64,000 nt of DNA from Myxococcales bacterium. GTDB lineage: Bacteria > Myxococcota_A > Polyangia > Polyangiales > Ga0077539. Location: positions 248,001-312,000 of the forward strand of contig JAEUKI010000040.1 in the NCBI GenBank assembly GCA_016793325.1. The letters are read 5' to 3'. Of the stretch, positions 34,278 through 44,474 are shown one piece after another; position 1 is the first letter of the stretch, and every line of letters starts with the position of its first letter. The position numbers were made by a program, and so were the translations under genes. The notes beneath the pieces were generated by a model. The model made no database searches and was not told the DNA's origin. It saw only the letters and a program-made list of their open reading frames with translations.

Positions 34278-35905
34278 GGCTGATCCCCGACGGGCCGATA
34301 GCGAAACGACGCAGAGCTCACGAGGTCGAGCAAGAGCTCGCGCTCGCTCCCGTGCGCGCTGAAGCGTCGAGTCAACGACTCGACCCAGCTGTGTTCGACC
34401 TCGTGCGGAGCTCGTCCCATCGCGAAGCGAACCCACTGCCGCACGAGACAGCTCGCCACGACGCTGCTTCGCGCGAGCAACCGCGAGAGCTCGACCGCGC
34501 CGTCGAAGGGCCCATCGACGCCCGAGCGAAGCAGCTCGCCCCGAGAATCCACGGGCACCCCGCGGTCGAGCGACTGATAGATCCCCGCGGCGTTGTAGCG
34601 CTCGAAGCCGAAGCCGATCCCGTCGAGCGCGCGATGACAGCCGCGGCACGCCGCCGGTTGCGTGCGCGCTTCGAACAACGCGCGGTTGCTCTGCGCGCCC
34701 GCATCCGGCGACTGCGTGGGCGGGCTCGTGTCGACGTTGGGCGGAGGCGAGTTCGGGAGCTCGCAGAACAGCCGAACGAACACCGCGTTGCCGCGGATCG
34801 GCGGCGACGTGGCTCCGCGGTGCGAGTGCCCCGCGAGAAACGCGATCCGCGTGAGGATCCCCGCGCGCTGATCGCTCGGGAGCGTAACTTCGACGACGGC
34901 CCCGCGCTGGGTCGGCCCCGGGACGCCGTACAACCGCGCCGTCTCTTGATCGACCCACGCCCGCGGGCTCTCGAAGAGGGCTCGAAACGACCCCGTCTCG
35001 AACAGCGTGTTCTCGATGAAGCGCCGCGACTCGTCGAGCGCCGCGGCGCTCGTGCGATCGGTCCACCCCGGGTCGACCTCCGCCGTGCGCGCCGCGTGCT
35101 CGTCCGAGCGCGCGCGATCGAGCCCGAACCACGCGCGATGAAACGCCCAATACCCTGCTTTTGCCCTGGGATCCGCGAGCATCCGCGACGCCTCTGCGCG
35201 CACTCGCTCCGCGGTCGAAAGCCTCCCCTGGCGCGCGGCTTCGCGCAGCGCGTCGTCGGGGCCGGACTGCCAGAGCAGCGTCGAGAGCCTCGTCGCGAGG
35301 GCAGCGTCGTCGACGCGCGCGAGGCGCTCGCCGGTCGGCGCGAGCGGCTCGAGCTCGAGTCGATAGATGAATTGTGGTGCCTGCAAGAGCGCGGTCAGCG
35401 TCAGGCGAACGGCCGCCTCGAAGTCCACCGAGGTCTCCCACGCGTGAAACCGCAGCGCCCACCGCGAGGCCTCCGCGTCATCGAGCGGGCGTCGAAAGAC
35501 GCGCTCGCCGACGCGCGCGATAAACGACCGCGCGCACGCGTCCGCGCGCTGCGGCGTCGACCAGTCGTCGCAGCCCGTGATCGCGCGCACCGCGGCGGCG
35601 TCTTCCGTGAGCACCGTCGCGTAGAGCGACGCGATGGTCTCGTAGCGCGCGACGCGCACGTCCGTGGGCTGCTGCGATTCGGCCTGATTGTCGAAGCCCG
35701 CGACGACGTTGTCCTCGGGCAGCGCGGGCACAGGCACGTGCACGGTAGGAAACAGCGCTTGGAGCGAGCGCAGATACTCTCCGTTGCTCAGCCGACGCAG
35801 CGGCGAGGGACCGACCCCGCGCGGGACTTCGGTGCACGACGAAGCCGCGACGACCAGCAGCGACGCCACGAACGCACAGCGCCGCTTTATCGAAGAGCCG
35901 AGCAT
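34274..35905 (-). CDS. DUF1592/DUF1588-type lipoprotein with CxxCH motif
   Basis: 543 aa. Lipoprotein signal MLGSSIKRRCAFVASLLVVAASSC. Domain order as in planctomycete/myxobacterial relatives: DUF1587-like RRLSNGEYLRSLQALFP, DUF1595 FIARVGERVFRRPLDDAEAS, DUF1592 FLAGHSHRGATSPPIRGNAV, DUF1588 ACRGCHRALDGIGFGFERYN, DUF1585 LVRQWVRFAMGR. The CRGCH sequence is a canonical c-type haem attachment site, so a cytochrome-like role is likely. Coupled by ATGA to the DUF1552 gene. Confidence 0.92.
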   Translation of the reverse strand: MLGSSIKRRCAFVASLLVVAASSCTEVPRGVGPSPLRRLSNGEYLRSLQALFPTVHVPVPALPEDNVVAGFDNQAESQQPTDVRVARYETIASLYATVLTEDAAAVRAITGCDDWSTPQRADACARSFIARVGERVFRRPLDDAEASRWALRFHAWETSVDFEAAVRLTLTALLQAPQFIYRLELEPLAPTGERLARVDDAALATRLSTLLWQSGPDDALREAARQGRLSTAERVRAEASRMLADPRAKAGYWAFHRAWFGLDRARSDEHAARTAEVDPGWTDRTSAAALDESRRFIENTLFETGSFRALFESPRAWVDQETARLYGVPGPTQRGAVVEVTLPSDQRAGILTRIAFLAGHSHRGATSPPIRGNAVFVRLFCELPNSPPPNVDTSPPTQSPDAGAQSNRALFEARTQPAACRGCHRALDGIGFGFERYNAAGIYQSLDRGVPVDSRGELLRSGVDGPFDGAVELSRLLARSSVVASCLVRQWVRFAMGRAPHEVEHSWVESLTRRFSAHGSERELLLDLVSSASFRYRPVGDQP

Positions 35906-35950
35906 CGCGTTGGTCAATCCTGATCGCGTGTCACCGCGCGCGCAAGCGGC

Positions 35951-38632
35951 TCACGCCTTGCGACGACGCCATCGCAGCGCGACGGCCGCGGCGCCGAGCA
36001 CCATCGCGGTCAGCGCCCTCGTGTCGAGCGCTCTTCCGCCGGGCGTAGCGCAGCCGCAGCCCTTCATCGCTGGCGTAAATTCAGGGTCGAACGCGCGGTC
36101 TTCGGGGGGGACTTGATCGAGCGGGACCACTTGAATTCGTGTGGTTGCCGCAGCCACGTAGCCCTGCCCGTCGCGCACTTCGACGCGCACGTTGACGAAG
36201 CCCGTGACGCCGGCGCGGACGAGCTGCGTGGCGACGGGCTGCCAGGGGGTGTCGGGCGTTCCGTCGTAGTCGAGGTCCCAGCGGGCGCGGAGCTCGCTCG
36301 CGGGGCCGTCGTCGGTGACCATCGGCTCGAGGCGCGCTTCGCGCATGGGTCCGACGCGCGCGGGGCTGCGCAGCACCAACGTGGGGGCGGTGCCCGTCGT
36401 CGCGGTGATCCCGAGCGCGGCGGCCATGTCGAGCTTACCTGCGCCGAACTGCGTTTGATTGTCGCTCCGCGCAAAGCTGTCTCGTCGCGCGTGATCGAGG
36501 ATCATCGCGCGGATGGCGCCCGGCGCGGCCTCGGGGTTGAGCTGACGCAAGAGCGCGGCGGCGGCGGCGACGTGGGGGCCGGCGCCGGAGGTTCCGCCGA
36601 AGGGCATGTACGAGCCAGCGGGGACGCGCGTGCCCGACATGCTGAGCGTGCTCAACGGGTTGTCGGGCGCGCCGATCTCGATGCCGACTTCGCCGTCGAG
36701 CCGCGGGCCGCGCGACGAGTAGCGCGCGAGATCGCCCATCGCCGCAGCCCCCGCGAACCCTGCGCCCGCGTGCAGCACGTACGCAGCGACGGAGATCGTC
36801 TTGTCCGACGTCGAGGGATAACAGATCGTCCGCGTGGGATCGTTGTCGCGAAACGAAAACCCGCCCGCCCAATCGGACCGATCGTCGCCCACGTACAAGT
36901 CCGCTTCGACCGCGGGGCCCGCGTCCATTTGCACGGCCGCCGTCCACTCGCCTTGCGGGAGCGCCGAGCGCGACACGATCGAGACGTGAACCATGCGGGT
37001 TCCACGGGAGGTCACGCTGCTCTCGACCGCGGCGAGCACCGAGGGTCCGAGCTGAACACCGCGCGGAGCGCTCTCGGGCAAGAGCATCGGCGCGAGGCCC
37101 GGGACGCCGATCGTCACGCGCGCGCGCCTCGAGCTCGATCGATAGTGCACCGAGAACTGAGCGAACCGAGCGCCCGCGAACACCTCGTCCGTCGTGAGCG
37201 CGATGGGATTGTCGCCAGCGCCGAGGTTGACGTGGATGTGCTTGAACCCCGTCGCGAGATTTCCCGCAGGAGACACGGGAACGCCGCCGTTGTCCGCAAA
37301 CGAATCGAGCAGCTGTTCGCCCTCGGACGAGCCGTCGAGCGTCACGCCCGCGTACGGAGCAAACTCCGTGACCAACACGTTGGCGCCCTGATCGATCACC
37401 CACTGCATCCCCGTGACCAAGCCCTGATCGCGGTTGTCGCCGAGGCCGTAGTAGTCCGTCAGGACGAGCTCTGCGCGCGGCGCGAGCCCGAGCAACCGCG
37501 ACACCCCAGGAACGCCTCCCAACAAGATCCCCGCGACGCCCGTCGCGTGAAGCTCGGACTCGAAGCCCTGCGGCGTCTGGTCAGTGTCGTACGCCACGAG
37601 CGGCGCGTCCGCGCTGCCGCGAAGAAATTCCATCCGCGAGTTGATCCCGCGGATCTTCGGCGTCTTCAGGCGCAGGATGCGCTCGCTCGGGTCGAGCGTC
37701 CCGTTGCGATTGGCGTCGTCGACGACGAAGATCGGCTCGCCGTACGCGGGCGTATCTTCAGGAAAAGAAGCGCCGAAATCACGGCGACCGTTGCCGTTGC
37801 TGTCGGTGTACAGCCAGTCGAGGTCGGGCCGGAGCGAGCTCGACGGCATCGTGCGCTGAAGTCTCGCGTCGTAGGTGTGCGCGCTGAAGAGCTTCAACAC
37901 CTCGGCGGGCTCGATCGTTCCGTTGCGATCGAGGTCGACGCCGTCGGTGCCCACGTCGAACGTCCCGTTCGAGTTGACGTCGCGCCACTCGAGCACACCG
38001 CCATCCGCGTGATAAAACGCAGGGTGATAGAGGAAGATCGCCGAGTCGATGTCGCCGATCACCACGCCTCGACCGTCGAGCTCGACGCCGTCCCGCGCGA
38101 AGATCGCGCGCCTCGCTTGCTCGACGCGCGTCTCGGTCGCCGACGCATCGAGCGGCCTCGGCCCCGCGGGAAACAGATCGCACTCGACCCTCCCCACCAT
38201 CGGGTCTGCCGCGAGCGAGCGCGCGCCGTCCTCGCTCACCATCGCCGTGTACGCGCCGGACACCGTAGGCCTCCCGCTGCGTAGCCAACGCACGCCGCGC
38301 GACTCGAACACGCGCAACGTCGTCGCGGTCGGCGCGCGCACGAAGCGCACGACCACCGGCATCTCGCCGGTGCGCTCGAAATAGCTCGAGCGCATGAACC
38401 TCGGCGTCGCCGTCCCGAGCTGCGCCCGCATCGCGAAGCCGTACTCGACGCGCGGATCGAGCACGGGGCGCCCGAAGCCGCGGTCTTCGCCGACAGGATC
38501 GACGGGACTAAACCCAGGGTCGCGGCCAGGGTGAGTGCTCTGCGCGCACGCCACATGGGGCGCGAGCGTTTGCGCGAAGGACACCGAGGCGAGCGCGAAG
38601 AAAGCAACGACGCGAGACGACGGACGACGCAT
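35951..38632 (-). CDS. subtilisin-like (S8) protease with MYXO-CTERM-like tail
   Basis: 893-aa secreted serine protease. Signal from ATG 38632 ([20 protein letters not shown]). Prodomain to about 185. Catalytic triad candidates: Asp196 in VVIGDIDSA, His in [13 protein letters not shown] (about 395), Ser in [20 protein letters not shown] (about 745). Two or three dockerin/EF-hand-like loops are inserted between Asp and His ([47 protein letters not shown]), suggesting calcium dependence. C-terminal Ig/PKD-like part, then GCGCATPGG, a TM helix and RWRRRKA as in MYXO-CTERM sorting tails. The frame extends to 38755, but that part has no signal. Confidence 0.88.
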   Translation of the reverse strand: MRRPSSRVVAFFALASVSFAQTLAPHVACAQSTHPGRDPGFSPVDPVGEDRGFGRPVLDPRVEYGFAMRAQLGTATPRFMRSSYFERTGEMPVVVRFVRAPTATTLRVFESRGVRWLRSGRPTVSGAYTAMVSEDGARSLAADPMVGRVECDLFPAGPRPLDASATETRVEQARRAIFARDGVELDGRGVVIGDIDSAIFLYHPAFYHADGGVLEWRDVNSNGTFDVGTDGVDLDRNGTIEPAEVLKLFSAHTYDARLQRTMPSSSLRPDLDWLYTDSNGNGRRDFGASFPEDTPAYGEPIFVVDDANRNGTLDPSERILRLKTPKIRGINSRMEFLRGSADAPLVAYDTDQTPQGFESELHATGVAGILLGGVPGVSRLLGLAPRAELVLTDYYGLGDNRDQGLVTGMQWVIDQGANVLVTEFAPYAGVTLDGSSEGEQLLDSFADNGGVPVSPAGNLATGFKHIHVNLGAGDNPIALTTDEVFAGARFAQFSVHYRSSSRRARVTIGVPGLAPMLLPESAPRGVQLGPSVLAAVESSVTSRGTRMVHVSIVSRSALPQGEWTAAVQMDAGPAVEADLYVGDDRSDWAGGFSFRDNDPTRTICYPSTSDKTISVAAYVLHAGAGFAGAAAMGDLARYSSRGPRLDGEVGIEIGAPDNPLSTLSMSGTRVPAGSYMPFGGTSGAGPHVAAAAALLRQLNPEAAPGAIRAMILDHARRDSFARSDNQTQFGAGKLDMAAALGITATTGTAPTLVLRSPARVGPMREARLEPMVTDDGPASELRARWDLDYDGTPDTPWQPVATQLVRAGVTGFVNVRVEVRDGQGYVAAATTRIQVVPLDQVPPEDRAFDPEFTPAMKGCGCATPGGRALDTRALTAMVLGAAAVALRWRRRKA

Positions 38633-38760
38633 GTGCAACCCATTGTCCAACACTCGCTGGCCTCGTGTCTCTCGCTCTCGTCGCGTTCGGAGCGTCGACG
38701 GACACTGGCAAATGTTGCGCAAGACGTCGTCGTTTACGGTACCGATACTCCCCACTACGC

Positions 38761-40158
38761 ATGCCGTTCGACAAAGAACATGACTTCATCGTGATCGGTT
38801 CGGGCCCTGGCGGAGAGGGCGCAGCGATGCGCGCGCGCAAGGCCGGCGCGTCCGTCGTCGTGGTGGATCGCCACCATTCGGTCGGCGGCGGATGCACGCA
38901 CTGGGCAACGATTCCCAGCAAGGCGCTGCGCCACTCGATCCGCCGCGTGATGGAATTTCGTCGCAGCCCCCTGTTCGAGTCCGTCGCGTCCAACTTCGAA
39001 GTGAGCTTCCCGGCGCTGCTCCGCGCGGCGCAGCGCGTGATCAACGATCAGGTCAACGTTCGCCGGGATTTTTACGTACGAAACAAGGTCCCCATCGTGC
39101 ACGGGCACGGGCGCTTCGTCGACCCGCACACGGTCGAAGTCCAGCTCGACGGCACCGTCCGCACCCTTCGCGGAAAGAAGTTCTTGATCGCCGTCGGCTC
39201 GCGCCCCTACCGCCCGACCGACGTCGACTTCTCGCACCCGAGGGTGTTCGACAGCGACACCATCCTCCGCCTCGATCACACGCCCGAGAGCGTCACCGTG
39301 TACGGCGCCGGCGTCGTGGGATGCGAGTACGCCTCGATGCTGCGCAACCTCGGCATCAAAGTGAATCTCATCAATTCACGAGACAAATTGCTGTCCTTCC
39401 TCGACGACGAGATCATCGACGCGCTCGCGTATCACCTCCGCGACCAGGGCGTGCTCATCCGTCACAACGAAGAGTACGAGCGCGTCGAGTGCCACGACGA
39501 TCACGTGATCGTTCACCTCAAGTCCGGCAAGAAGATCCGCAGCGACATTCTCCTGTGGGCCCAAGGGCGCACAGGAAACACCCAGGACCTCGGGCTCGAC
39601 GCGCTCGGCGTAAAAGCCAACTCGCGCGGACAAGTCGACGTCGACGAGTTCTATCGCTTGAAATCCCAGCCGCACATCTATGCCGTAGGGGACGTCGTGG
39701 GCTCTCCTTCGCTCGCGAGCGCGAGCTACGACCAGGGCCGCTTCGCAGCAGAGCACGCCACCACGGGCGAGTGCGACGTCCGCCTCGTGAAGGACATTCC
39801 CACGGGGATCTACACGCTGCCCGAGATCTCGTCGCTGGGCCGCACCGAGCGCGAGCTCACCGCCGACGGCGTCCCCTACGAGGTCGGTCACTCGATGTTT
39901 CGCTCGCTCGCGCGCGCGCAAATCACAGGGACCACCGTCGGGATGCTCAAGCTCCTCTTTCACCGAGAGACGCTGCAAATCCTGGGAATTCACTGCTTCG
40001 GCGATCAAGCCGCAGAGATCGTCCACATCGGCCAGGCCATCATGGCGCAGAAGGGCGACGCCAACAGCATCAAGTACTTCGTCAACACGACCTTCAACTA
40101 CCCGACGATGGCCGAGGCCTACCGCGTCGCCGCCCTCAACGGCCTCAACCGCCTCTAA
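38761..40158 (+). CDS. sthA: soluble pyridine nucleotide transhydrogenase
   Basis: FAD enzyme moving reducing equivalents between NADPH and NAD+, 465 aa (466 in E. coli SthA). FAD site [19 protein letters not shown]; the SthA-specific [20 protein letters not shown], which has a single Cys where disulfide oxidoreductases have a CxxxxC pair; NAD(P) site [25 protein letters not shown]-terminal dimerisation region [20 protein letters not shown] and [23 protein letters not shown] 38761 fits the family start; the frame upstream is open. Divergent from the protease gene over 128 bp. Confidence 0.96.
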   Translation: MPFDKEHDFIVIGSGPGGEGAAMRARKAGASVVVVDRHHSVGGGCTHWATIPSKALRHSIRRVMEFRRSPLFESVASNFEVSFPALLRAAQRVINDQVNVRRDFYVRNKVPIVHGHGRFVDPHTVEVQLDGTVRTLRGKKFLIAVGSRPYRPTDVDFSHPRVFDSDTILRLDHTPESVTVYGAGVVGCEYASMLRNLGIKVNLINSRDKLLSFLDDEIIDALAYHLRDQGVLIRHNEEYERVECHDDHVIVHLKSGKKIRSDILLWAQGRTGNTQDLGLDALGVKANSRGQVDVDEFYRLKSQPHIYAVGDVVGSPSLASASYDQGRFAAEHATTGECDVRLVKDIPTGIYTLPEISSLGRTERELTADGVPYEVGHSMFRSLARAQITGTTVGMLKLLFHRETLQILGIHCFGDQAAEIVHIGQAIMAQKGDANSIKYFVNTTFNYPTMAEAYRVAALNGLNRL

Positions 40159-40195
40159 GTCTTCGCGCGGCCGAAGGGAGACAGGGCCCTTCACG

Positions 40196-41242
40196 ATGAA
40201 AGATCGTCTCGACTATCGACTGCTGAGGCTCGGTCCGCCGCTGCTGGCGTTGGTCGCGATCATTTTTCTCGGAGGGATCGTCCTCTCGCTGCTCAGCCAC
40301 GGTCGCTGGAGTCTCTGGCAGTCGATCTACTTCGCGGTCATCTGCGCGTCGACCGTCGGCTTCGGCGAGCTGCCCGAGATGGACACGGTGCCCGGCTCGC
40401 GCGGCGTCGCGACGGCGATCATCGTGCTCGGCCTCACGGTCGTCTGGTATTTTCAGTCAGCCCTCACCTCGGTCCTCGTCGAGGGGCTGCTCGTTCAGAC
40501 CTTTCGCCGCCGCCGCATGCAGAGACGCATCGCCGAACTCGAAGACCACATCATCGTCTGCGGCGCAGGCTCGACGGGCCGCCACGTCGTCGCCGAGCTC
40601 ATCGCGACGCGCACTCCGTTCGTCGTCATCGAGCGCACCGCGGTTGCGATCGCCGCGCTCTCCGAAGAGCTCGCAGAGCGCGAGATCCTCCACATCCTCG
40701 GCGACGCCACGCACGACGCCGTGCTGCAAGCCGCAGGCGTCACGCGCGCGCGCGGGGTCGTCGCGGCGCTCACCGAGGACAAGGACAACCTCTACGTCGC
40801 GCTCTCGGTCCGCGACCTCAACGCCAAGGCGCGCATCGTCGCGAAGGTCGTCAGCGCCGAGGCCGAGCACAAAATGCTCCGCGCGGGAGCCAACGCAACG
40901 GTGTCCCCCAACCGCATCGGCGGCCTGCGCATGGCGAGCGAAATGCTGCGCCCCACAGCGGTGCGCTTCCTCGATCGCATGCTGCAAGCCAAGGGCGGGG
41001 TCCTTCGCGTCGAAGAGATCGCGATCCCGACCAACTCGTGGTTCATCGGGCGAACGCTCAAAGACCTGCCCATTCGCGTGCAGACCAACGCGCTCGTCGT
41101 CGCCATCCAACAAGCCGACGATTTTCACTACAACCCAGACCCCAACACCGTCGTGAAGGCCGGGCAGGCCCTCGTCGTCATCGCCGAGGTGTCCAACATC
41201 GAGAAGCTCCGAGCCCTCGCGCGCAGAGAGTCCCCTCCGTGA
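40196..41242 (+). CDS. two-TM potassium channel with RCK (TrkA-N/TrkA-C) domains
   Basis: 348 aa. TM1 LGPPLLALVAIIFLGGIVLS, pore loop with filter STVGFGE, TM2 GVATAIIVLGLTVVWYFQSA, then RCK domain beginning HIIVCGAGSTGRHVV (Rossmann) with acidic ERTAVAI, LGDATHDAVLQAAGV, and a TrkA-C domain (LRVEEIAIPTNSWFIGRTLK to GQALVVIAEVSN). This is the MthK/Kch-like architecture: a ligand-gated K+ channel. It follows sthA by 37 bp and overlaps the kinase gene by 4 nt (GTGA). Confidence 0.93.
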   Translation: MKDRLDYRLLRLGPPLLALVAIIFLGGIVLSLLSHGRWSLWQSIYFAVICASTVGFGELPEMDTVPGSRGVATAIIVLGLTVVWYFQSALTSVLVEGLLVQTFRRRRMQRRIAELEDHIIVCGAGSTGRHVVAELIATRTPFVVIERTAVAIAALSEELAEREILHILGDATHDAVLQAAGVTRARGVVAALTEDKDNLYVALSVRDLNAKARIVAKVVSAEAEHKMLRAGANATVSPNRIGGLRMASEMLRPTAVRFLDRMLQAKGGVLRVEEIAIPTNSWFIGRTLKDLPIRVQTNALVVAIQQADDFHYNPDPNTVVKAGQALVVIAEVSNIEKLRALARRESPP

Positions 41243-42285
41243 ACGAGCTCGATTTTGTGTGCTCTCGCTACGCCAAGCTCGCCGGTCGCAACGCGAGCCC
41301 GCTCGGGACAGGGCTCATCAACGACACGTTCGTCGTCGAAGCGGCCGGCGAGCGCGTCGTCCTCCAGCGCGTTCACAAGATCTTCGGCCCGAGCGTGCAC
41401 GACGACATCGAGGCGGTGACCGCTCGCGTCCAACAGCGCGGAATGACCACTCCGCGGCTCGTGCGCGCGGACGACGGCGGGCTCTACGTGCGCGACCGCG
41501 AAGACCGCGTGTGGCGCGCGATGACCTTCGTCGACGGGGTCGCCTTCGACAAGGCCGACTCTCCTGCGCGCGTTCGCGAAGCGGGCTCGCTCGTGGCGCG
41601 ATGGCACCAGTGCCTGAAGGGCTGGAGCTACGAGTACGCCCACGTTCGCGCGGGCGCTCACGACACACAAAAACACCTTCGCGTCCTGCGAGAAGCGCTC
41701 GATGCGCGACGCGAGCACCGGCTGCACGCGGAGGTCGCCTCGTTTGCAGAGCCCTTGTTGCGCGCGGCCGAGGGGCTCCCCGAGCTCGCGTCCAACGAGC
41801 CCATTCACGCGCACGGCGACCTCAAGCTCTCGAACCTGATGTTCGACTCGAATACTGGTGCGGGTGTCTGCCTCGTCGATTTGGACACCGTGGCCAAGAT
41901 GCCGTGGGCCTTCGAGATGGGCGACGCGCTGCGATCGTGGTGCAACCCCGCGGGCGAAAACGTGACCGAAGCCACCGTGGATCGCGCGCTGTTTCGCGCG
42001 GCGCTCGAAGGCTACGGCCAGGGAGCGAAGGACGCGACGCAGACCGAGCGCGACGCGTGGGCCGAACAAGCGGCGGACGGACTCGGGACGATCGCGCTGG
42101 AGTTGGCTGCGAGGTTCTTGGGGGACGCGCTGATCGAGGGGTATTTCGGGTGGGATCCGAAGCGATTCCCCGCGCGCGGAGAGCACAACCTCGTGCGAGG
42201 ACGGGGGCAGTGGTCGCTCGCGAAGGACGCCATCGCGCACCGAGACGCGCTCGTCGAAGAGGCGAAGCGAGCGCTCGTGGGGTAG
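41239..42285 (+). CDS. APH-fold phosphotransferase (N-acetylhexosamine kinase-like)
   Basis: 348 aa. Start GTG 41239 overlaps the channel stop. Motifs of the aminoglycoside phosphotransferase fold: PLGTGLINDTFVVEAAGERV for nucleotide binding, catalytic loop IHAHGDLKLSNLMFD with Asp and Asn, and metal-binding GVCLVDLDTVAKMPWAFEMG followed by DALRSWCNP. The last segment resembles the NahK/sugar-kinase branch more than antibiotic kinases. Substrate not deducible. Confidence 0.8.
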   Translation: MNELDFVCSRYAKLAGRNASPLGTGLINDTFVVEAAGERVVLQRVHKIFGPSVHDDIEAVTARVQQRGMTTPRLVRADDGGLYVRDREDRVWRAMTFVDGVAFDKADSPARVREAGSLVARWHQCLKGWSYEYAHVRAGAHDTQKHLRVLREALDARREHRLHAEVASFAEPLLRAAEGLPELASNEPIHAHGDLKLSNLMFDSNTGAGVCLVDLDTVAKMPWAFEMGDALRSWCNPAGENVTEATVDRALFRAALEGYGQGAKDATQTERDAWAEQAADGLGTIALELAARFLGDALIEGYFGWDPKRFPARGEHNLVRGRGQWSLAKDAIAHRDALVEEAKRALVG

Positions 42286-42334
42286 CGCGAGCTACCGTTC
42301 GAGTCGGCTGTTTCGAACACGAATCGAGCGTCCT

Positions 42335-42724
42335 ATGTCTCTTCGAGCACTTGTCCTCACTGTCGCGTTCACTCTCTTCGGTTGTGCGCCGAGACCGGAG
42401 ATGATGGTTCCGGGGCACATCAACTGCCTCCGATTCAATGTGTTCGACGCGGCTAGCGGGAGAACTGTCCGTACCGCACTCGTCACCGTTCGCGCAGAGA
42501 TCGAACGGGCAACGACGTTTTACAATGTCGACTACCCCATTTGGCCTGGCTGCACCGGCGAGTTTCTCGTGATCGTCGAGGCCCCTGGCTACGAGCGCTA
42601 CGAGCAGACACATCGCTCGTTCATGAATCGAGACTTCACCACCAACCAAGTCTCTCAGCACATCAGGATCGGCCTTCGTCCGCTGAGCGACGCTGGGGCC
42701 AGTGATGCCGCGAGCGCGGACTGA
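42335..42724 (+). CDS. small lipoprotein with carboxypeptidase-regulatory-like domain
   Basis: 129 aa. Signal MSLRALVLTVAFTLFGC, lipobox Cys 17. The mature part (LRFNVFDAASGRTVRTALVT, FLVIVEAPGYERYEQTHRS, SQHIRIGLRPL) has the strand pattern of a CarboxypepD_reg-like Ig fold, including the VEAPGY turn. Ends in a Ser/Ala/Asp tail. Convergent with the next gene, 24 bp apart. Confidence 0.7.
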   Translation: MSLRALVLTVAFTLFGCAPRPEMMVPGHINCLRFNVFDAASGRTVRTALVTVRAEIERATTFYNVDYPIWPGCTGEFLVIVEAPGYERYEQTHRSFMNRDFTTNQVSQHIRIGLRPLSDAGASDAASAD

Positions 42725-42748
42725 CCCATCGAGCTCGCTGCCCGCCCT

Positions 42749-43309
42749 TCACGCCGCCGCTTCCACCGAAGCCTCTTTCACCGCATAGAACACGCCGATT
42801 CCGATGAACACCAGCGGCAGCGGCGAGTTCGCGGTCGCCATCAGCACCGGCGCGCGAAGCACCAAGCCCACGATCGTCACGGCGCTCACGGACGACTGAT
42901 TCGACATCGCGCCGCGGACCCACTCGAGGCTCTCGCGGTGCGCCGCGAGGTCGTCCTCCAGCGCGTTTGCGACCGCGAGAACGTCCGGAAGAAACACCAT
43001 CGCCCCAGCGACGTACGTGTAGATCGCCGCCATCAACGGCGCCAACCCCCGGTTGTGCTCTCCGATGCGCGCGCGAATGACTCGCCCGAGCAGCACGCCC
43101 ACGCCGATGTTCGCGATCGAAAACAGGGCGCCGACCTTCATCGCGAAGAGCGCGTACGCCGCGCCGAGCACCACGCAGAGCGCCCCTCCCAACAGCCCCG
43201 CGACGACGACTCCCTGACTCTTTGCTTCCTGTGGCGACGCGCGGCGCGGCGCCGCCACGGGTCCGAACACTGCCTCGATCGCCTGTTGATCCGTCATCTC
43301 GTCACGCAT
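42749..43309 (-). CDS. multi-pass membrane protein downstream of SctU, unknown
   Basis: 186 aa with four or five TM segments: VVVAGLLGGALCVVLGAAYA, ALFSIANIGVGVLLGRVI, PLMAAIYTYVAGAMVFLP, AVTIVGLVLRAPVLMA and LPLVFIGIGVFYAV. ATG 43309 has AGAGGTGA 7 nt upstream; a second ATG at 43297 is possible. It follows the SctU-like gene by 65 bp on the same strand. No family recognised. Confidence 0.7.
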   Translation of the reverse strand: MRDEMTDQQAIEAVFGPVAAPRRASPQEAKSQGVVVAGLLGGALCVVLGAAYALFAMKVGALFSIANIGVGVLLGRVIRARIGEHNRGLAPLMAAIYTYVAGAMVFLPDVLAVANALEDDLAAHRESLEWVRGAMSNQSSVSAVTIVGLVLRAPVLMATANSPLPLVFIGIGVFYAVKEASVEAAA

Positions 43310-43374
43310 CTGAATCACCTCTGGGCCGGCACGATCCCGAGGGACCGACAGAGGTTGCGGACGAGGTGATGATT

Positions 43375-44433
43375 TTAGAGGTCGTAGCGATCCGGGTCCC
43401 CGCCGTCCGTGAGGTACCGCACGATCGCCGCGACCGCGTCGTAGAGGGCCTCGGGGATCTCGTCGCCGATCTCTTGCTCGTGCAGCGTTCGGGCGAGCGG
43501 AGCGTCGCGCAACACGGGAATTCCCTCTCGGTGCGCCTCGTCGATGATGCGTCGCGCGAGCGCGCCCTCGCCCTTCGCCACCAATTGCGGCGCGGCCATG
43601 GACTCTTCGTCCCACCCGAGTGCGACCGCGTAGTGCGTTGGATTCGTCACGACGAACTGCGCCTTTCTGACCGCGTGAACCGTGGCCTCTTCGAGGATCT
43701 CTTTGTGAAGCCGCTCGCGCTCGTGCTTGGCGTGCGGGTCTCCCTCGGACTCTTTGTGCTCGCGCTTGACCTCGTCCTTGCTCATGCGTTGGTCCTGCGC
43801 GAACTGCCATCGACGATAGAGAACATCGATGGCCGCGAAGCCGATGGCGACGGCCAAGGTCTTCGTCGCGACGCCCCGCAAAGTTGCTTCCATCAGCGAT
43901 CGAAATTGCAGGGGCGTCCCCCGTGCGGCGGGGGCCCACGTCGGGAGCAGCGATTTGGCCGTCGAATACCCGAGGTAGAGCAAGAGCCCTCCCTTCGCGA
44001 GCGCCACAAGCGGCTCGACGTACGTGCGCGGCTTGGTGAACTTGTCGATCACCTGCGACGGGTCGAGCCGATCGAGCGACGGGATCGCCGCTTGCGGCGC
44101 GAAGAGAAACCCCGCGAGCAACGCGCCCACCGCCGCAGCCCCCGCCACGGACGCAGCGAGCGCAGGGGCCATCGCGACCATCGACGCCTCGAGCGCGCGC
44201 AGCATCGCGCCCGCGACGGACACCGTCTGCGACGACGGCGTGCTCGCCGCGCGAATCGCCACCGAGAGCGACTCGCGAAACGCCGTCTCGATCGCCCCTG
44301 CCGTGGCCCCGAGCGTCGCGAGCCCCGCCGCGAGGGACGCAGCCGCCACCGCGTCGCGTGACTGGGCGACCTGCCCCTTTTCACGGGCGTCGTTCAGTCG
44401 TTTGTCCGACGCCTCTTCGGTCTTATCGGACAC
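43375..44433 (-). CDS. sctU: SctU/FlhB-family type III secretion switch protein, isolated
   Basis: 352 aa, GTG start at 44433. N-terminus MSDKTEEASDKRLNDAREKGQ matches the EKTEx(A/P)TxKRLxDARxKGQ opening of the family. Four TM segments span residues about 30-210. The linker helix DQRMSKDEVKREHKESEGDP leads to the autocleavage site FVVTNPTHYAVALGW (cleavage between Asn and Pro expected), then a cytoplasmic domain GIPVLRDAPLARTLHEQEIG. All family landmarks are intact, but no other export-apparatus gene is within the window. FlhB versus SctU cannot be settled from one gene. Confidence 0.85.
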   Translation of the reverse strand: MSDKTEEASDKRLNDAREKGQVAQSRDAVAAASLAAGLATLGATAGAIETAFRESLSVAIRAASTPSSQTVSVAGAMLRALEASMVAMAPALAASVAGAAAVGALLAGFLFAPQAAIPSLDRLDPSQVIDKFTKPRTYVEPLVALAKGGLLLYLGYSTAKSLLPTWAPAARGTPLQFRSLMEATLRGVATKTLAVAIGFAAIDVLYRRWQFAQDQRMSKDEVKREHKESEGDPHAKHERERLHKEILEEATVHAVRKAQFVVTNPTHYAVALGWDEESMAAPQLVAKGEGALARRIIDEAHREGIPVLRDAPLARTLHEQEIGDEIPEALYDAVAAIVRYLTDGGDPDRYDL

Positions 44434-44474
44434 CGCGAGCCCCCAAGCATACGCCCAGCACCCGCGCGCTCACG

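Noticed and set aside
36113..38284. 723-codon plus-strand ORF opposite the subtilase
   Set aside because: Composition typical of an antisense frame; the protease has signal, triad and tail on the minus strand.
38720..38740. Sigma-54-like TGGCA...TTGC upstream of sthA
   Set aside because: GG-to-GC spacing is 8 bp rather than the required 10.
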